Positions 39,990 through 50,846 of a stretch of 64,000 bases of DNA are shown one piece after another (position 1 is the stretch's first letter; each line of letters opens with the position of its first letter). A program made the position numbers and the translations under genes. This stretch comes from Aurelia coerulea (lineage: Eukaryota; Cnidaria; Scyphozoa; Semaeostomeae; Ulmaridae): contig CM076954.1 in NCBI GenBank assembly GCA_039566865.1, forward strand, positions 17,198,001-17,262,000, in the 5' to 3' direction. The notes below the pieces were generated by a model, which was not told the origin of the DNA, ran no database searches, and worked only from the letters and a program-made list of their open reading frames with translations.

Positions 39990-40143
39990 TAGACGATTGC
40001 GCTAAAGATGGCGGCAAGGAATTTTTACCAAGATGCACTGCATTCTTTAATCGAATTCCAATAGAATCGTCAAAGAATCTTAATTAGAACGCAATGCATC
40101 TCGGTAAAAATTCCTCCCGCCATCTTTAGCGCAATCGTCTATT
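39990..40143. mobile_element. Palindromic MITE in gene 1 upstream region
   Basis: About 150 bp: tagacgattgcgctaaagat and ggcggcaaggaatttttacc face ggtaaaaattcctcccgcca and tctttagcgcaatcgtcta. TA lies at both ends. Present in both units (second at 55321-55475). A related half-element is at 37430-37510 and 53080-53165. Confidence 0.75.
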
Positions 40144-40365
40144 ACCTCAAATATCGATGAAGGTACTTGATTTCATGATTTCATCAATAATATGCGAAAT
40201 TAATGGTTTTAAATCATAATTATTGAGCAAACAATTTTGCATTGAATCAAAGTTAATTATTTAATTAGTTTATTTATTAGAAACCACAAATATCCGCATG
40301 AAACCATACGAAACTACAAATTAAATCAATATAAAGTGATTGGACCGCTTTTGAAAATATATTAA

Positions 40366-40417
40366 CCAATCAGAGTACAGAGATTAGCATATCTGTCAAT
40401 CACCCTTGACCTATAAA
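40366..40417 (+). promoter_or_regulatory. Probable core promoter of gene 1
   Basis: CCAAT at 40366-40370 and TATAAA at 40412-40417, about 105 bp before the ATG at 40517. A transcription start near 40440-40450 would give a short 5' UTR. The same arrangement is in unit 2 (TATAAA at 55750-55755). Confidence 0.5.
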
Positions 40418-40516
40418 TTGCTCATACATCGACAAGATTTTCAAACCAGCAGCATCTTTTCGCATAGCATATGAAAAGTGAAAGAAGGTGAAAAGAATTA
40501 AGGTACATATCGCACG

Positions 40517-40610
40517 ATGGCTTCCTTCGCTATTTTTGAGACATTGGTTTTGGTGCATGTTCTCATTTCACTGCTTGCTACACCCGATAAAAGATTTGGT
40601 GCATTTGCAG
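40517..40610 (+). CDS. Gene 1 exon 1: signal peptide
   Basis: ATG at 40517 after cgcacg. Encodes MASFAIFETLVLVHVLISLL and then ATPDKRFGAFA: a hydrophobic signal sequence with a likely cleavage near the ATP. Ends in phase 1. The paralogue differs by one residue (Phe to Leu). Confidence 0.85.
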
Positions 40611-43600
40611 GTAAAATGCTAATATCTTTTTATTTTTCTATTATATTTATCTGCAGGTAAGAAAAATCTATTTTCTGTATTTTTGCTGTCGTGATAACTA
40701 TCATCAGCATATGCGTAGGCATTGGCGTAGGAGGGCTCTACTGCCCCTAAGCTTGGAAAAGTTTCCAACAATTGTCCATCATCGGGAAGAAATCGGTCTT
40801 GAGTTATAGGCAACGATGGATTTCTTATCGGGCCTCGAATTTTATCTCCCCGTACGCTCATTGACATCTGCTTGTCATCCACTCATTTGTTCTGGAAACA
40901 GCCCTTTTTGTGTAATTGTGGAAATTAATCTGACAAAATGATCTCAAGGATTCTTGTCTTCTAATTCTTTGATATTAGATATGGATAAAAGTCTACATTA
41001 GATCAGGGAAAAATGCTTTGGTATCTTTAAAGGGAATAAACACAGCTACATTGTGATCGAGTGTCCGCTATCAATAGGCTAAAAAGTTATCAAATAAAAT
41101 AGGTCATATGTTTAGCTTGGCCAAGGAAAAATGATGGGAATATCCTTGGAAAATACTATATTGCATATAAATACCATATATCACCATAAAGAGAGACACT
41201 ATTTTCACGGTAGTTCACTTTGCCCTGAGCCTCTGCCCAGAAATAAGACCAAACATAGTTATAAATCTATGGCAATTATCAATGTTCTAAGTTCACAGTA
41301 TGATCATTTATCCTTTTCATGTCGATAGATATACTTGCTTCATCAAATTCCAATGAAAGTCTTTAATCAGTAACCGGATTTTTGAATGAAGTTCCAACTT
41401 AGGCTGTCAAATTTTTGGAGGTTCTGGTATCAGAATATTTTTCTGTATCATCAGAACGAAGCCTTATCCTGCAATGTATGATTTTTTGAAAATAGGAATA
41501 TGAAGGAAATTATATCAAAAAGGGCTTCTTCACCTAACATCATGTTCACAAGAGAAAATCAAAAACCATGAGTAGTTCACTTTACCCCGGTCGAAGCAGA
41601 ATATCAACTGAACGGTAGATCTTTTAAAACATTAAGTTAGCTGAAAAAAGTCTTTCTTGGCCCTTTCTTCTTTGAAAAAGTAACCACATAGTATGTGCCT
41701 CAAATCGATCAAAAATATCATAGAAATGAATTTTGGCTTTCACCCCTTTCATAGCCTCAATCGCCAAATCTGACATTCAACTTTTGATCCTCTTTTTCAT
41801 TAGCAGTTTCAAACCCAAAAAGTTGTGAAGAAGTGTTGTTAAACGGGAAGCGGCTCAGTGGCGAATACACGATTTGGATTGACGGTGTTACACCAACCAA
41901 TGTTTATTGCAATATGGATATAGATGGTGGAGGTTGGACTGTTATTCAAAGAAGAATTGATGCAAACACTAACTTCTACAGAGGGTGGACTGAATACAAA
42001 CAAGGCTTTGGCAACTTAAGCAATAATTTTTGGTTAGGATTGGATAATATTCACAAGCTAACGGAAAGAGGAGCTGTACTTAGAATTGATTTGGCTGAGA
42101 TTGGTGGTAAGAAAGGTTTCGCGAAGTACAGCAGATGCAAGATTGGCAGCGAATCTACTAATTACAAGCTAGAGGTTTCAGGTTATTCTGGGAATGCAAG
42201 TGACAGTTTATCTTATCACAATGGAATGAGTTTCACCACGTATGATAGGGATAACGATCGCTGGAGTGCTAACTGTGCCAGTACGTACAAGGGAGCTTGG
42301 TGGCATAATGCGTGTTATCATTCAGATCTAAATTCTCTATACCCCGATGGAACGAATGATGGAAAAAGTATGTCATGGTACTATCTCAGCAATCGATGGA
42401 GTTCTATCATATACTCAGAAATGAAAGTTCGTGGTAGGTGTCTTTTCCATAGCATTTTTTATAAAGAGATTGGAAATGATTCGAATACAAAAAAAACGAG
42501 AGGATGTAGCACACTGAAGGCCTTTCTGACTTATCTCGTCATCAGATTGTGTTTCTTATCAATATGCCTGAAGATCAAATACATTAAATGAACATTTTTT
42601 TAGGACGCTGATATTTTCGACTATTTGAAGTGTCTAGAGAATCTAATTCATGAAATTTTCGAAGGGGTACCACTTTCTAAAAATCCCGTACAACTTTAGA
42701 GAAAGTCCTTTTGTTTTCAAGAAAGCTCTGTAATATGTACTAAAGTGGTAACGTTCCTGCATCTGTTAGCATTATTCATGGTCTGCAGGCATTGTCGATA
42801 TAAGCATCAGAGCTCTCCGTGTGCGTTTCTTCTAAAATATTCAGCAACGTTTGGCAATACACCGTCACTGTGTGCCGCAATTATACAGGACACGAAAGAT
42901 CATAATTCTATCAGATTGCGTAGATCTAGTGAAGACTGGGAGACAGTCGCATTTAATTGGTAGATTTTTGACTCATCTTAATTTCAATTGGTCTGCTCAA
43001 GACAGGCTGTTCGTGGCTCCAGCCATTTTTCACTTGATTTTGCTGCACGATGATTGGTCGAATCCTGAAGACCTTGGCTCAGATTTGCCATGTGAAGCTC
43101 CGCCTAATTTTCAAATCTGTTAAAGTCATTCGATGATTGGCTGTAAATATTTGCAGCTGCCGTATGATTAGTTACAATTTCTGATTTAGTGACCCTTATT
43201 CATTGAATTGGACGAGAAAAGTGCTCTCTCTTGAGCGCTACCGAGACAATTCTAACGGTGATTTGTTTTAGAATATCGGTTAGCATAATTATCAAATCCT
43301 TGAAAATCTGACCTTGGCTTGAACGACCATTGCTAACCTCTAGATCCACTCCTTTTTATATAAAATTTACAGTGCATTTATTTTGCAATTATAAATGTTT
43401 AGAAACAACAGTGTTTCAAATACGATTGTACAGTTACGTCAACTGTAAAAATACAGTTGATTCTTACAGTTTGAGTACTTGGAGCGGCTTCACAAATTTA
43501 TCATCTCAAATTATGGCGTTGTATTCGCTGTAGGACTGCGTCTGTAGACGGTAGATATGCTCACTGGTGCTTACCTGGCAAAGTTGCAATGGAACTGCAA

Positions 43601-46600
43601 GCAAAGAGCAAACTTGCAAGCAAGACTTCGTTCCATCCATTTTGCCTAGTGTTTTCAGTTAATTAGTTTGTAGTAATAATTTTCGTTCATTTTTGCTGCC
43701 ATACATTATATGGAGGTAATGTATTTGCATTCAAATAAATAAATAATTGAATAAATAAACAGGCTCTTTTGAAAATGTCAATGAAATACTTGGGCTTTAC
43801 CTTGAAAAGATAAGTTTCAGTGGAAAACTAACTTTTTCGTGCGAAAATCCAATTTTTTCAAACGAGAAGCTTACTTTATCGGTCGAAACACACACGTTAA
43901 CGATCGAGAAACGAAGTGAAAACTTTGTTTTTCGATCCAAAAAGTGGGTTGATCGGCGATAATTCGAACTGTTGTGCATTTTGCTTGTCATCAACGCCTA
44001 GTTTACCACACTGATTCATGGAAATCTTCTGTCGTTTGTTTTTGATTTGTTGCTAGAGAGAATTACATTTTTCTGCGATCGCTAGCTGCTTTGAAGTGGA
44101 GTGTCAGTCAAAAGAAATTGATAGAATAATTACAAAATCTGCCATTTTGTCACCAGCTAGGCTTTCAGTTTTGTCTTTTCTGTTTTAAAACTAATATCCT
44201 ACATTGTGTGAAAATGCATACAATTTCATTTCGGATTGCCAGCCCAAATCTGACAAGGAATGAATACGGTATCTTCCGAACAATGCAACAATACCAGCTA
44301 AATTGCTCTGCCTAAAAATGTAATGATTATGAAACTCTCTACCACTAATTCAATTATTTTTGCAGTTCCAGTGACCTCTCCAGAGTCTTGCAAACAGTAT
44401 AACGTATTATCTGAAGAAACCAGGCTTAATACGTTCGTCAATCGCCTCCACAATGGATGCGATAGCAGTTTCAATGGTTGGTATCGATTTATGGGTAAAG
44501 CTGGTGATCGCATGCTAGATTCATGTCCCTCCAAAACTGATAACTCAAGTAACTCATGTGGATCCAAATGGCAAGGTTGGCTCAATGATTCTAATCCCAA
44601 TGCAAACGAAGGAGAAGTTTTAAGAAGAGTATGTTTCTCAAGATATCCAAATTGTCACTGTGAATACGAAAAGATCATCAAAGTAAAGAACTGCGGATAT
44701 TTTTATGTTTACAGGTTGATTGGAGTGCCAAGATGCAGTCAAAAATATTGTGGCACTAAAGGTAATTGAGTTAGATGCAACCAAATTTATTTGAAGTACA
44801 GGGTGACTGAAAAGAGTCACTCTTTGAAAAATGATCAAAATTGGATTATATCACTGCTCTTGAGAGTTCCTTTTTGTACATTACTATAAAAGATCAAACT
44901 AATCGTAACAATATTTTGAATTCTTGCAATCGCTCTGATCTTGTAGAAATTTCTGATGGCACTTGAAGCAAATAGTTTGTACCTAATTTAGCAATTTTTG
45001 CTGACGTCAGCACTTTAAAGCGTGATACGAACAAAACAAATGATGTCATTTTGTTTGCCTGATCTTCTTTGTTACTTGTGCCTCAAGTCTCAAGTCTCTA
45101 GCACTTATGGTTTTGATAATAAACTCCCCAAAGTTTAGAAAAGACTTGTTTTTTTAAATTTAATTTTATCGTGTTGAAGCACACTCTGCTGCAAATCCTC
45201 TAGACTGGCTACACAATCTATGTATGCTGCTTTGAACTGATTTGTCGCCAATACAGAGTTGGCCACCAGCAACAACAACAGCAACAGCAAAATTGAGGGA
45301 CTGACAAAATCTATAATCTATAACCCAATGGAGACACATCGTTTCTTCAACTACACAATGAAACGACATGTGTCAAAGTTGTCAATTATGATAAATGAAA
45401 GAGAGGCTTATAGAAGAGTATTTTTCTCAAGATATCCAAGTTTTCATTGTAAATGTGAAAAGATCGTCAAAGTAAAGAACTGCGACTGGTCTATATAGAC
45501 CATCTCAATTTTATTTGATCATATTTAAACACAAAAACCCTATCAGCTAAAAAAGAACTATTTCTATACAAAATAAACATCTATTTACAAATAAAATTTT
45601 ACAAATTTGCTGATCTTCCTAGGGATCGTGCTTCGGGAAGAATGCTAATTTTGTAGGATTTCCTTCAGTTTCCTTTTGAATATGCTAATTGTGGAACTCA
45701 TTCTGATTTCAAATGGGATTTCATTCCACGTCTTAGCACCAGAGTAGAAAAAAGTGCTCTTGGGGAATTCTAGGTTCTGTCTTGGGATGTCCAGATCTAA
45801 CTGATTTCTTGTTGGATAGTTAGATAATTGAGATCTGGTAACAAGTCTCCCTCTTAAATTGTCCGGGCAGAGACCATTCATTATTTTGTAGATCATCACG
45901 GCCCTGTCAAATTTTATTAAGTTTGAGAGTGAAAGCCAGTTGCAACTCCACCCATCCTTTAATCTAGAGTCTTCTCTTAGCGATCGTGCTCTAGTTTGTA
46001 GACGCTGCAGATGAACAAGCTTTGTGTTTGACAAACTGCGCCAAAGTTCATCACTGTATGACTCTCAAGCAGTGCCTTGTGAGCCCGGTTGCTAAAACTG
46101 GTATTAGGCTAATACCGGATTAGCACTGTGTAAATGACTACAGAATCATGCCTTTAATCCAAGGTTAATGCTAATGGTGGTTTGAATAACCCGGCCCTGA
46201 TCCAATTTTTATTGCAGCAGTATGTTCTTTAATTTCCGCTGGGACGAAGGGGCACGTTTAATTTTGCCTTTGAGATTTTTATATTGCTCATATATAGACC
46301 ATATAGACCTTATACTGTAGACCAAGCTAGATTAGACTAGACTGGACTAGATATAGACTATTCTACTGTACATATTCATAATTTGGAGCAGGCAAGCTTT
46401 AAATCATGCTGATTCCCTTTAACTTAAGTTGCATGAAAATGTTCCATAAACATTGAATTTTCCTCTTCACAGATAAAAAGTTAACGGTTTCGTGTGGCAG
46501 TAATTACATGCGCATTGATTTGGACAAGCAGTATTTCAACGTATCGAGATATTCCAGCATCACTCTTCGTGATCCTACTTGTAAAGCAACATTTTCCAGT

Positions 46601-49600
46601 GCTTTTATCACTTTGGGAAGCATCCCAAGCTTATGTGGAGTAGAAAAAGAAGAGACTGCAAGTAAAATCATATACAAAAACAAGGTCATCATGTCAATCA
46701 ATCAACAATCAAACATTGTATCACGTGACCACGATGAAGAGATCAATTTTAAATGCACTTATGACAGAGATGGTGTTTCGACTGGTGTATCGTTTGAACC
46801 AATCAGAAGAGTTGTCGGAGAAGAAAGTACGTAGAAACTTGTTTGAAAGAACACTAAAAGTGTTTTGAATTTATCATGGATCATAAGAAACGTGGCAGTT
46901 TTTGTTCCTAAAGTGGTTTCGTTCTTCACTGCTTTCCTTTGCCTGGTCTCCTTGTATCCCTGTGTCTGTCAAATAGCAGTGACAGTCAAATTGACACAAG
47001 AACTACAGTCTGTAGGGGTACAGGGACACCGATAGGAATAAAACTGCAATGAGAACATTCACCGCGTTTCTTATCCTTGATGATTCTATTTGCATATTTT
47101 GTTCAGGTAGTTTAGTGTTCTTTTAGTTTTTCAATATAATTATGTTGAAGTGTCACAAATGGACACACGTGTTTAAAGAGTAAAAACAGCCGATCTTTAG
47201 GATTCTAAATGGTTTTCTTTGCTAAGATGTCAAAGGTTTGGTTCGTTTGGTTTGAAGGTGGACGTAAATGTGAACTGTTGAAAATGGATAATGTGACAAC
47301 TTTCAAAAAATTTAAAAGCATCAATATCAATGTACAGTTTACTTTATGTTCTATTTAACTATTGGAGAATGTTTGGAAACTGATTTTTAATCAATTTAAG
47401 CTAAATTCTCATGTTTAGGCCCGACAAATTGTATAACTTGTTTTGAACACTTCGTGTAAATCTAGACAACAGGCAATTGACGTTGTCAAAAGCAATTTTT
47501 CGTTTCTTTTCTCTTAGCAATATTTTAGATAATGCATTCAGGTAATTTTGACTAAATTTCAGGTAACGTTGGTAAATTTACCTTCGACTTGGCGATGTAT
47601 AAAAGTGAAGCATATGCAAGCAAGTATCATTCTTATCCTATCAAAGTGCAATTGAGAGATTGGTTGTATTTTCAAGCTGCAGCAAGTGTACAGGACAGCA
47701 GTTTGGTGCTATTGATTGATCAATGTTATTCCACTCCTAACATGAACAGAAACCACCCCAATAAATACTTCTTTATCAATAATGGGTAGGTATATTTGTT
47801 CATCTAATATTGATGACCAGTGCTTTAGGACAGATAATTTAATTTGAAATAAGGTATAACACGTCGTTATCTACTAACTGAAATTTGACTTCACTTCGAA
47901 GGGTAAATAAGTTGAGGGCGTAAGGAAGTGAAGTAGAAGAGCACGATATTTGTTTCAGGGAAATCATGCTTTCTAGGTAGCAAACCAGTGATTGCATTAC
48001 TCATGGCAAGCCAATATGCTGCATGGAATTCAAATTTATAGCATATATTTTATCCCATTCATACTTGCAAGTTAAGCCAGGTTCAACAATCCAGGTTATG
48101 GAATAGCGCTTTATCATTGGTCAACCCAACAAATCGAATGCAATGATTAGTTGAAATTCTACCTTGTGTTGATAAAGCTGGTTTAACTGTGTCAGCCCCG
48201 GGGGCGGGGGTACTTCATTGTTAAGTTCTACTGGACGTGTCGTTCATTTGGATGGGTTTTTTCATCCAAAATTCTCTACATATGGGTCTGTTTTTAACCA
48301 CGATTCTGGTAGATGGGTACTTCTTTGAGAATTTTCTTATCAATCGGCCCCATAATGATAATCCAGACCAAAAAACTGAAATTTTCCTTTGTTTCAAATC
48401 GACAAATTCATGCACATGGGTCAAAAATTTCCTGATATTCATGCAAATGGGCTCGAAGTTTTTGAATACTCCGTCATACGAATGGGTCCTTTTCTCAAAG
48501 TCCAGATTCAGGTCGAATCATGTTGACAATGAAGTACCCCCCCCCCCCGGGGGTATCAGCCAGAATACAGTATAAATTAAATCTGTTTAATTCCAGCTGC
48601 CCTTCAGACAAAACTGTCCGATTTCTCAACACAGATGGTCAAAGACATAGAATGAGCATTCATGCATTCAGATATTTTGGGAACATAACAACAGTCTATG
48701 TTCATTGCCTTGTGTTTTTGTGTCATAAAGCATCACGGGACAACAGATGTCACTCAGGTTGCAATGGAAACAATGTGAAACGTGTACGGAGGGACCTAGA
48801 GAATGGACCGAAATTCGCAAGCGATGATGGAAGTCATTCAAAATATTACCTCCTCGAAGCAGGGCCAATTGCAGTAAAGGAAGAAGAGCCAAGACCGAAT
48901 AATGCTAATCAAGGTACTAAAAACTGATACTTATTATGATGTTTTACCAATTTTGCACAGTGCTCTTCATTAAAAGTTATGATTTAATGAATTCATTGTA
49001 TAGCCTATAGATGGAAGAGAAATGAAGAAACAATTGAATTAGAACTGTAAGAAATGTTTAATGAAGGTCATAGAATGATGCAGAAAGCTACAAAGCTATT
49101 GTTACAGTTTTAAAATAAGTTTTAGAAGAAATTTTGCACAGTATCCTGATTTAGATTCGTGATTTTAAAGGCCTGTTGCAACGAAGATTGCGACGAAGAT
49201 GGCGACAGCAAAGGTCAACCAAGCGTAGGCTCGAACGTTCTGGTTGAAACAGACCCATGATTAAAGAAATTTATTGTAGATAGGTTGCATTCAATTGACA
49301 CGCCATTTAAAAACATTTAGCGATTGCAGACAAAGGACAATCTCTCAAGCACCGAAGCAAAGCAAAGGGCTCAAATTTTTCAAATCTTTAAAAAGGTCGG
49401 TGTAAAATTCTATTGCAGTTTTCTTTGAACTGGATGGCGTGAAAGGAACTCATGGTACTTTGCTGTAAATCTGCCGTGGAAATGTTTTGATATCTTTATT
49501 TTTTTTCAAAATGGCAGCAATTTAATTATTTTTGAAAAATTCATGGACAATTTCGAAAAAAATTTAAATCATCGTAAATCCTAAGCTAATTGAGGAAACA

Positions 49601-50846
49601 CTATATAATCTTCAAGAAAACCATAGTTTATGAAGGTCTACAATATGATAGCAAACAGAAATGTGTAGCTTTTCTAGTTTAGGATTTAGAAATTTGATGA
49701 CGTCATAGCCCCAAATTTAATAAATGCCGCCATTTTGAAACTAATCAAGATATCAATAAATTGCCACGGCAGGTTTGCAGCAAAAAGCCCAAAGCTCCTT
49801 CCAAGCCATTTATTTCAATGAAAACTGCAATAGAATTTTACACCGACCTTTTTAAAGATTTGAGCCCTATGTTCCGAAGCAAGGCAAATGAAGGCGCAAA
49901 GATTCGACGAAACCCAGACGGCTAACTATTGCCCTGTGCACGCAAAGAAGGATTGTTAAGAGATGTCTTGAATATATTTTGAAAGAATATAGGAGGATTT
50001 ATCTAAACATCTGCCTTGCCGACTGTATTTTCCAGCCTGATTCAGAAGCCAAGCATTGCTTGCGTCATTTATATCCAAATAAACAACAATTGTGATGGCC
50101 TTCATTCACCTATTGAATCAAATAGATTAAATCCGCAAGAAAAATGATGAATCATATCTTTCTTCTTTCGATATGTGCTCATATTTGCTCTTAAATCCCT
50201 CTCTGGAATGCGCAACGAGAGAGCTAGCTACCTATGCTTCAGAGTAACTTTTGGGGCTTGCTTTGTTTTGCTTACAACTTGAACAAGCAGGCATATAATT
50301 CACTAATATCTTTGAGCTTGCGTGTCAATAAAGAATTAGCAGATCCTATTGCATTGTTGGTTAAAGCTAGCATGATTCAGGAGAAAGAGAAAGAGGTCTC
50401 ATTTGTACTGTGTAAAGGGAATCAAAGAATCTGTACGGCTTTAATAAGAATAACCGTGCATAGACAATAGACCTTGCTATACGCCAGACCATATTAGCGT
50501 AAATGAACTACGTCATCAGGAAATACGGATGTCTGCTAGGGTTTGACCTTAAGTGACTCAAGCCACTTTTATATATGCTTAGACTCCTTTAAGTTCAATT
50601 GCTTGAACACTTTTTCATCAATTCATAGGCCAACATAAACAAGGGAATCTCGTCATTGGATTGGTTGTTGGTGTTGCTGCCCTAACAATCATTGTTGGTA
50701 TCCTCGTTTTTAAAAGGAGGCGCCCAAAGCCAGTGACAGAGCAAACAAGCAAAGAAATTGGAATAGATAACTCAGCTATTGGCCAAGACACTGGGAACGA
50801 AGATGGGAAGGTTGATGACATGGTAAGTAATGAAGAACGATTGTAG
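40517..50846 (+). CDS. FReD-D8C-ZP transmembrane protein, gene 1 (complete)
   Basis: A type I membrane glycoprotein of about 730 residues. Exons: 40517-40610, 41807-42433, 44366-44761, 46473-46826, 47563-47785, 48597-48913, 50629-50846. Order: signal peptide, fibrinogen-related domain (FReD), D8C (uromodulin/GP2-like) domain, ZP-N, ZP-C, furin-type site RVRR, transmembrane helix and short tail. All splice borders are AG/GT and phases agree. ZP modules polymerise into extracellular filaments; FReDs often bind acetylated sugars. A surface or mucus recognition role, such as microbe binding or gamete/self recognition, is an inference. A near-identical neighbour follows in tandem. Confidence 0.88.
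41807..42433 (+). CDS. Gene 1 exon 2: fibrinogen-related domain
   Basis: A phase 1-1 exon encoding a whole FReD of about 205 residues. Landmarks: SCEEVLLNGKRLSGEYTIWI, CNMDIDGGGWTVIQRR, FYRGWTEYKQGFGN, FWLGLDNIHKLT, the calcium-loop-like TYDRDNDRW, then NCASTYKGAWWHNACY and the closing EMKVR. Ficolin/tachylectin FReDs bind acetyl groups near the second cysteine pair. This region differs most from the tandem paralogue. Confidence 0.92.
42434..44365. other. Gene 1 intron between FReD and D8C
   Basis: Non-coding. About 43318-43930 differs wholly from unit 2, where an inverted repeat lies instead. A foldback-family arm remnant is at about 44035-44140 (gcgatcgctagctgctttga). The short frames at 42745-43123 have no domain. 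Confidence 0.5.
44366..44761 (+). CDS. Gene 1 exon 3: D8C (uromodulin-like) domain
   Basis: A phase 1-1 exon of 132 codons with the eight-cysteine pattern of the D8C domain found in uromodulin, GP2 and OIT3. It begins PVTSPESCKQYNVLSEETRL and includes NGWYRFMGKAGDRMLDSCPS and CGSKWQGWLN. The W-Y-R-F...G pattern and CGS.WQGWLN are diagnostic. The domain usually precedes ZP. Confidence 0.9.
45396..45498 (+). pseudogene. Relic of a D8C exon, unit 1
   Basis: Encodes EAYRRVFFSRYPSFHCKCEK and IVKVKNCDWSI then stop, clearly related to EVLRRVCFSRYPNCHCEYEK and IIKVKNC of the intact D8C exon 0.8 kb upstream. The exon's first two-thirds and its donor are gone. It is preserved in both units, so it arose before the 15.6-kb duplication. 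Confidence 0.8.
45643..46062 (-). mobile_element. CR1/Jockey-like LINE C-terminal fragment, unit 1
   Basis: A minus-strand frame of about 135 residues with LVHLQRLQTRARSL, IYKIMNGLCPDNLRG, GAKTWNEIPFEIR and STISIFKRKLKE. This is the common LINE post-polymerase region (RLQ.RA...W..LP..IR....F..KLK). It is open but lacks the polymerase. The same insertion is in unit 2. Confidence 0.75.
46473..46826 (+). CDS. Gene 1 exon 4: ZP-N
   Basis: Phase 1-1. Starts LTVSCGSNYMRIDLDKQYF, the ZP-N opening (V.C....M.V.....), with LRDPTCKATFS and CGVEKEE spaced as in ZP-N, and ends FKCTYDRDG. ZP-N is the polymerisation half of the ZP module. Confidence 0.9.
47563..47785 (+). CDS. Gene 1 exon 5: start of ZP-C
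   Basis: Phase 1 to 2. Encodes FTFDLAMYKSEAYASKY, then VQLRDWLYFQAAASVQDSS and LVLLIDQCYSTPN. The Y-F.A.V......L.L....C.ATP pattern is the first part of ZP-C. Confidence 0.9.
48051..48197. mobile_element. MITE remnant next to the ZP-C exon, unit 1
   Basis: Starts tcccattcatacttgcaagt and ends aaagctggtttaactgtgtc, like the inner ends of the MITE at 17298-23125. The right terminus is truncated before the ZP-C exon acceptor. A G/C-ended element has inserted at its end here. Confidence 0.6.
48198..48553. mobile_element. G/C-homopolymer-ended element, present only in unit 1
   Basis: 356 bp. Left end CCGGGGGCGGGGGTACTTCA, right end TGAAGTACC, a C run and GGGGG. 8-bp target duplication tgtcagcc/tatcagcc (48190-48197 and 48554-48561). 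Unit 2 has the single uninterrupted site (63878-63885). It lies 43 bp before the ZP-C exon. The frame 48237-48575 is non-coding repeat. Confidence 0.88.
48597..48913 (+). CDS. Gene 1 exon 6: end of ZP-C and cleavage site
   Basis: Phase 2 to 1. Starts CPSDKTVRFLNTDGQ and includes FRYFGNITTVYVHCLVFLC, the ZP-C hydrophobic patch and cysteine, then CHSGCNGN and KRVRRDLE. RVRR is a consensus furin-type cleavage site, expected between ZP-C and the membrane anchor. Confidence 0.9.
49285..50290. mobile_element. Foldback family member with a nested palindromic MITE
   Basis: Arm-like sequence of the 26450-27010 family at about 49285-49366 plus 49867-50050, and the opposite arm at about 50150-50290. 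The first arm is split by 49367-49866, a MITE with ends GGGCTCAAA and TTTGAGCCC and long matching arms (aaaaggtcggtgtaaaattc facing gaattttacaccgacctttt). Imperfect flanking repeats ccgaagcaaagcaaa and ccgaagcaaggcaaa mark that insertion. Confidence 0.65.
50629..50846 (+). CDS. Gene 1 exon 7: transmembrane helix and tail
   Basis: Starts phase 1. LVIGLVVGVAALTIIVGILV is a clear transmembrane helix, followed by basic FKRRRPKP and a polar acidic tail. Reading through gives stop TAG at 50844-50846. A gtaagt at 50823 could act as a donor to an unseen further exon; I chose the in-frame stop as simpler. Confidence 0.8.

Noticed and set aside
48237..48575. 112-residue ORF before the ZP-C exon
   Set aside because: It lies within the inserted G/C-ended element and is absent from the paralogous unit.
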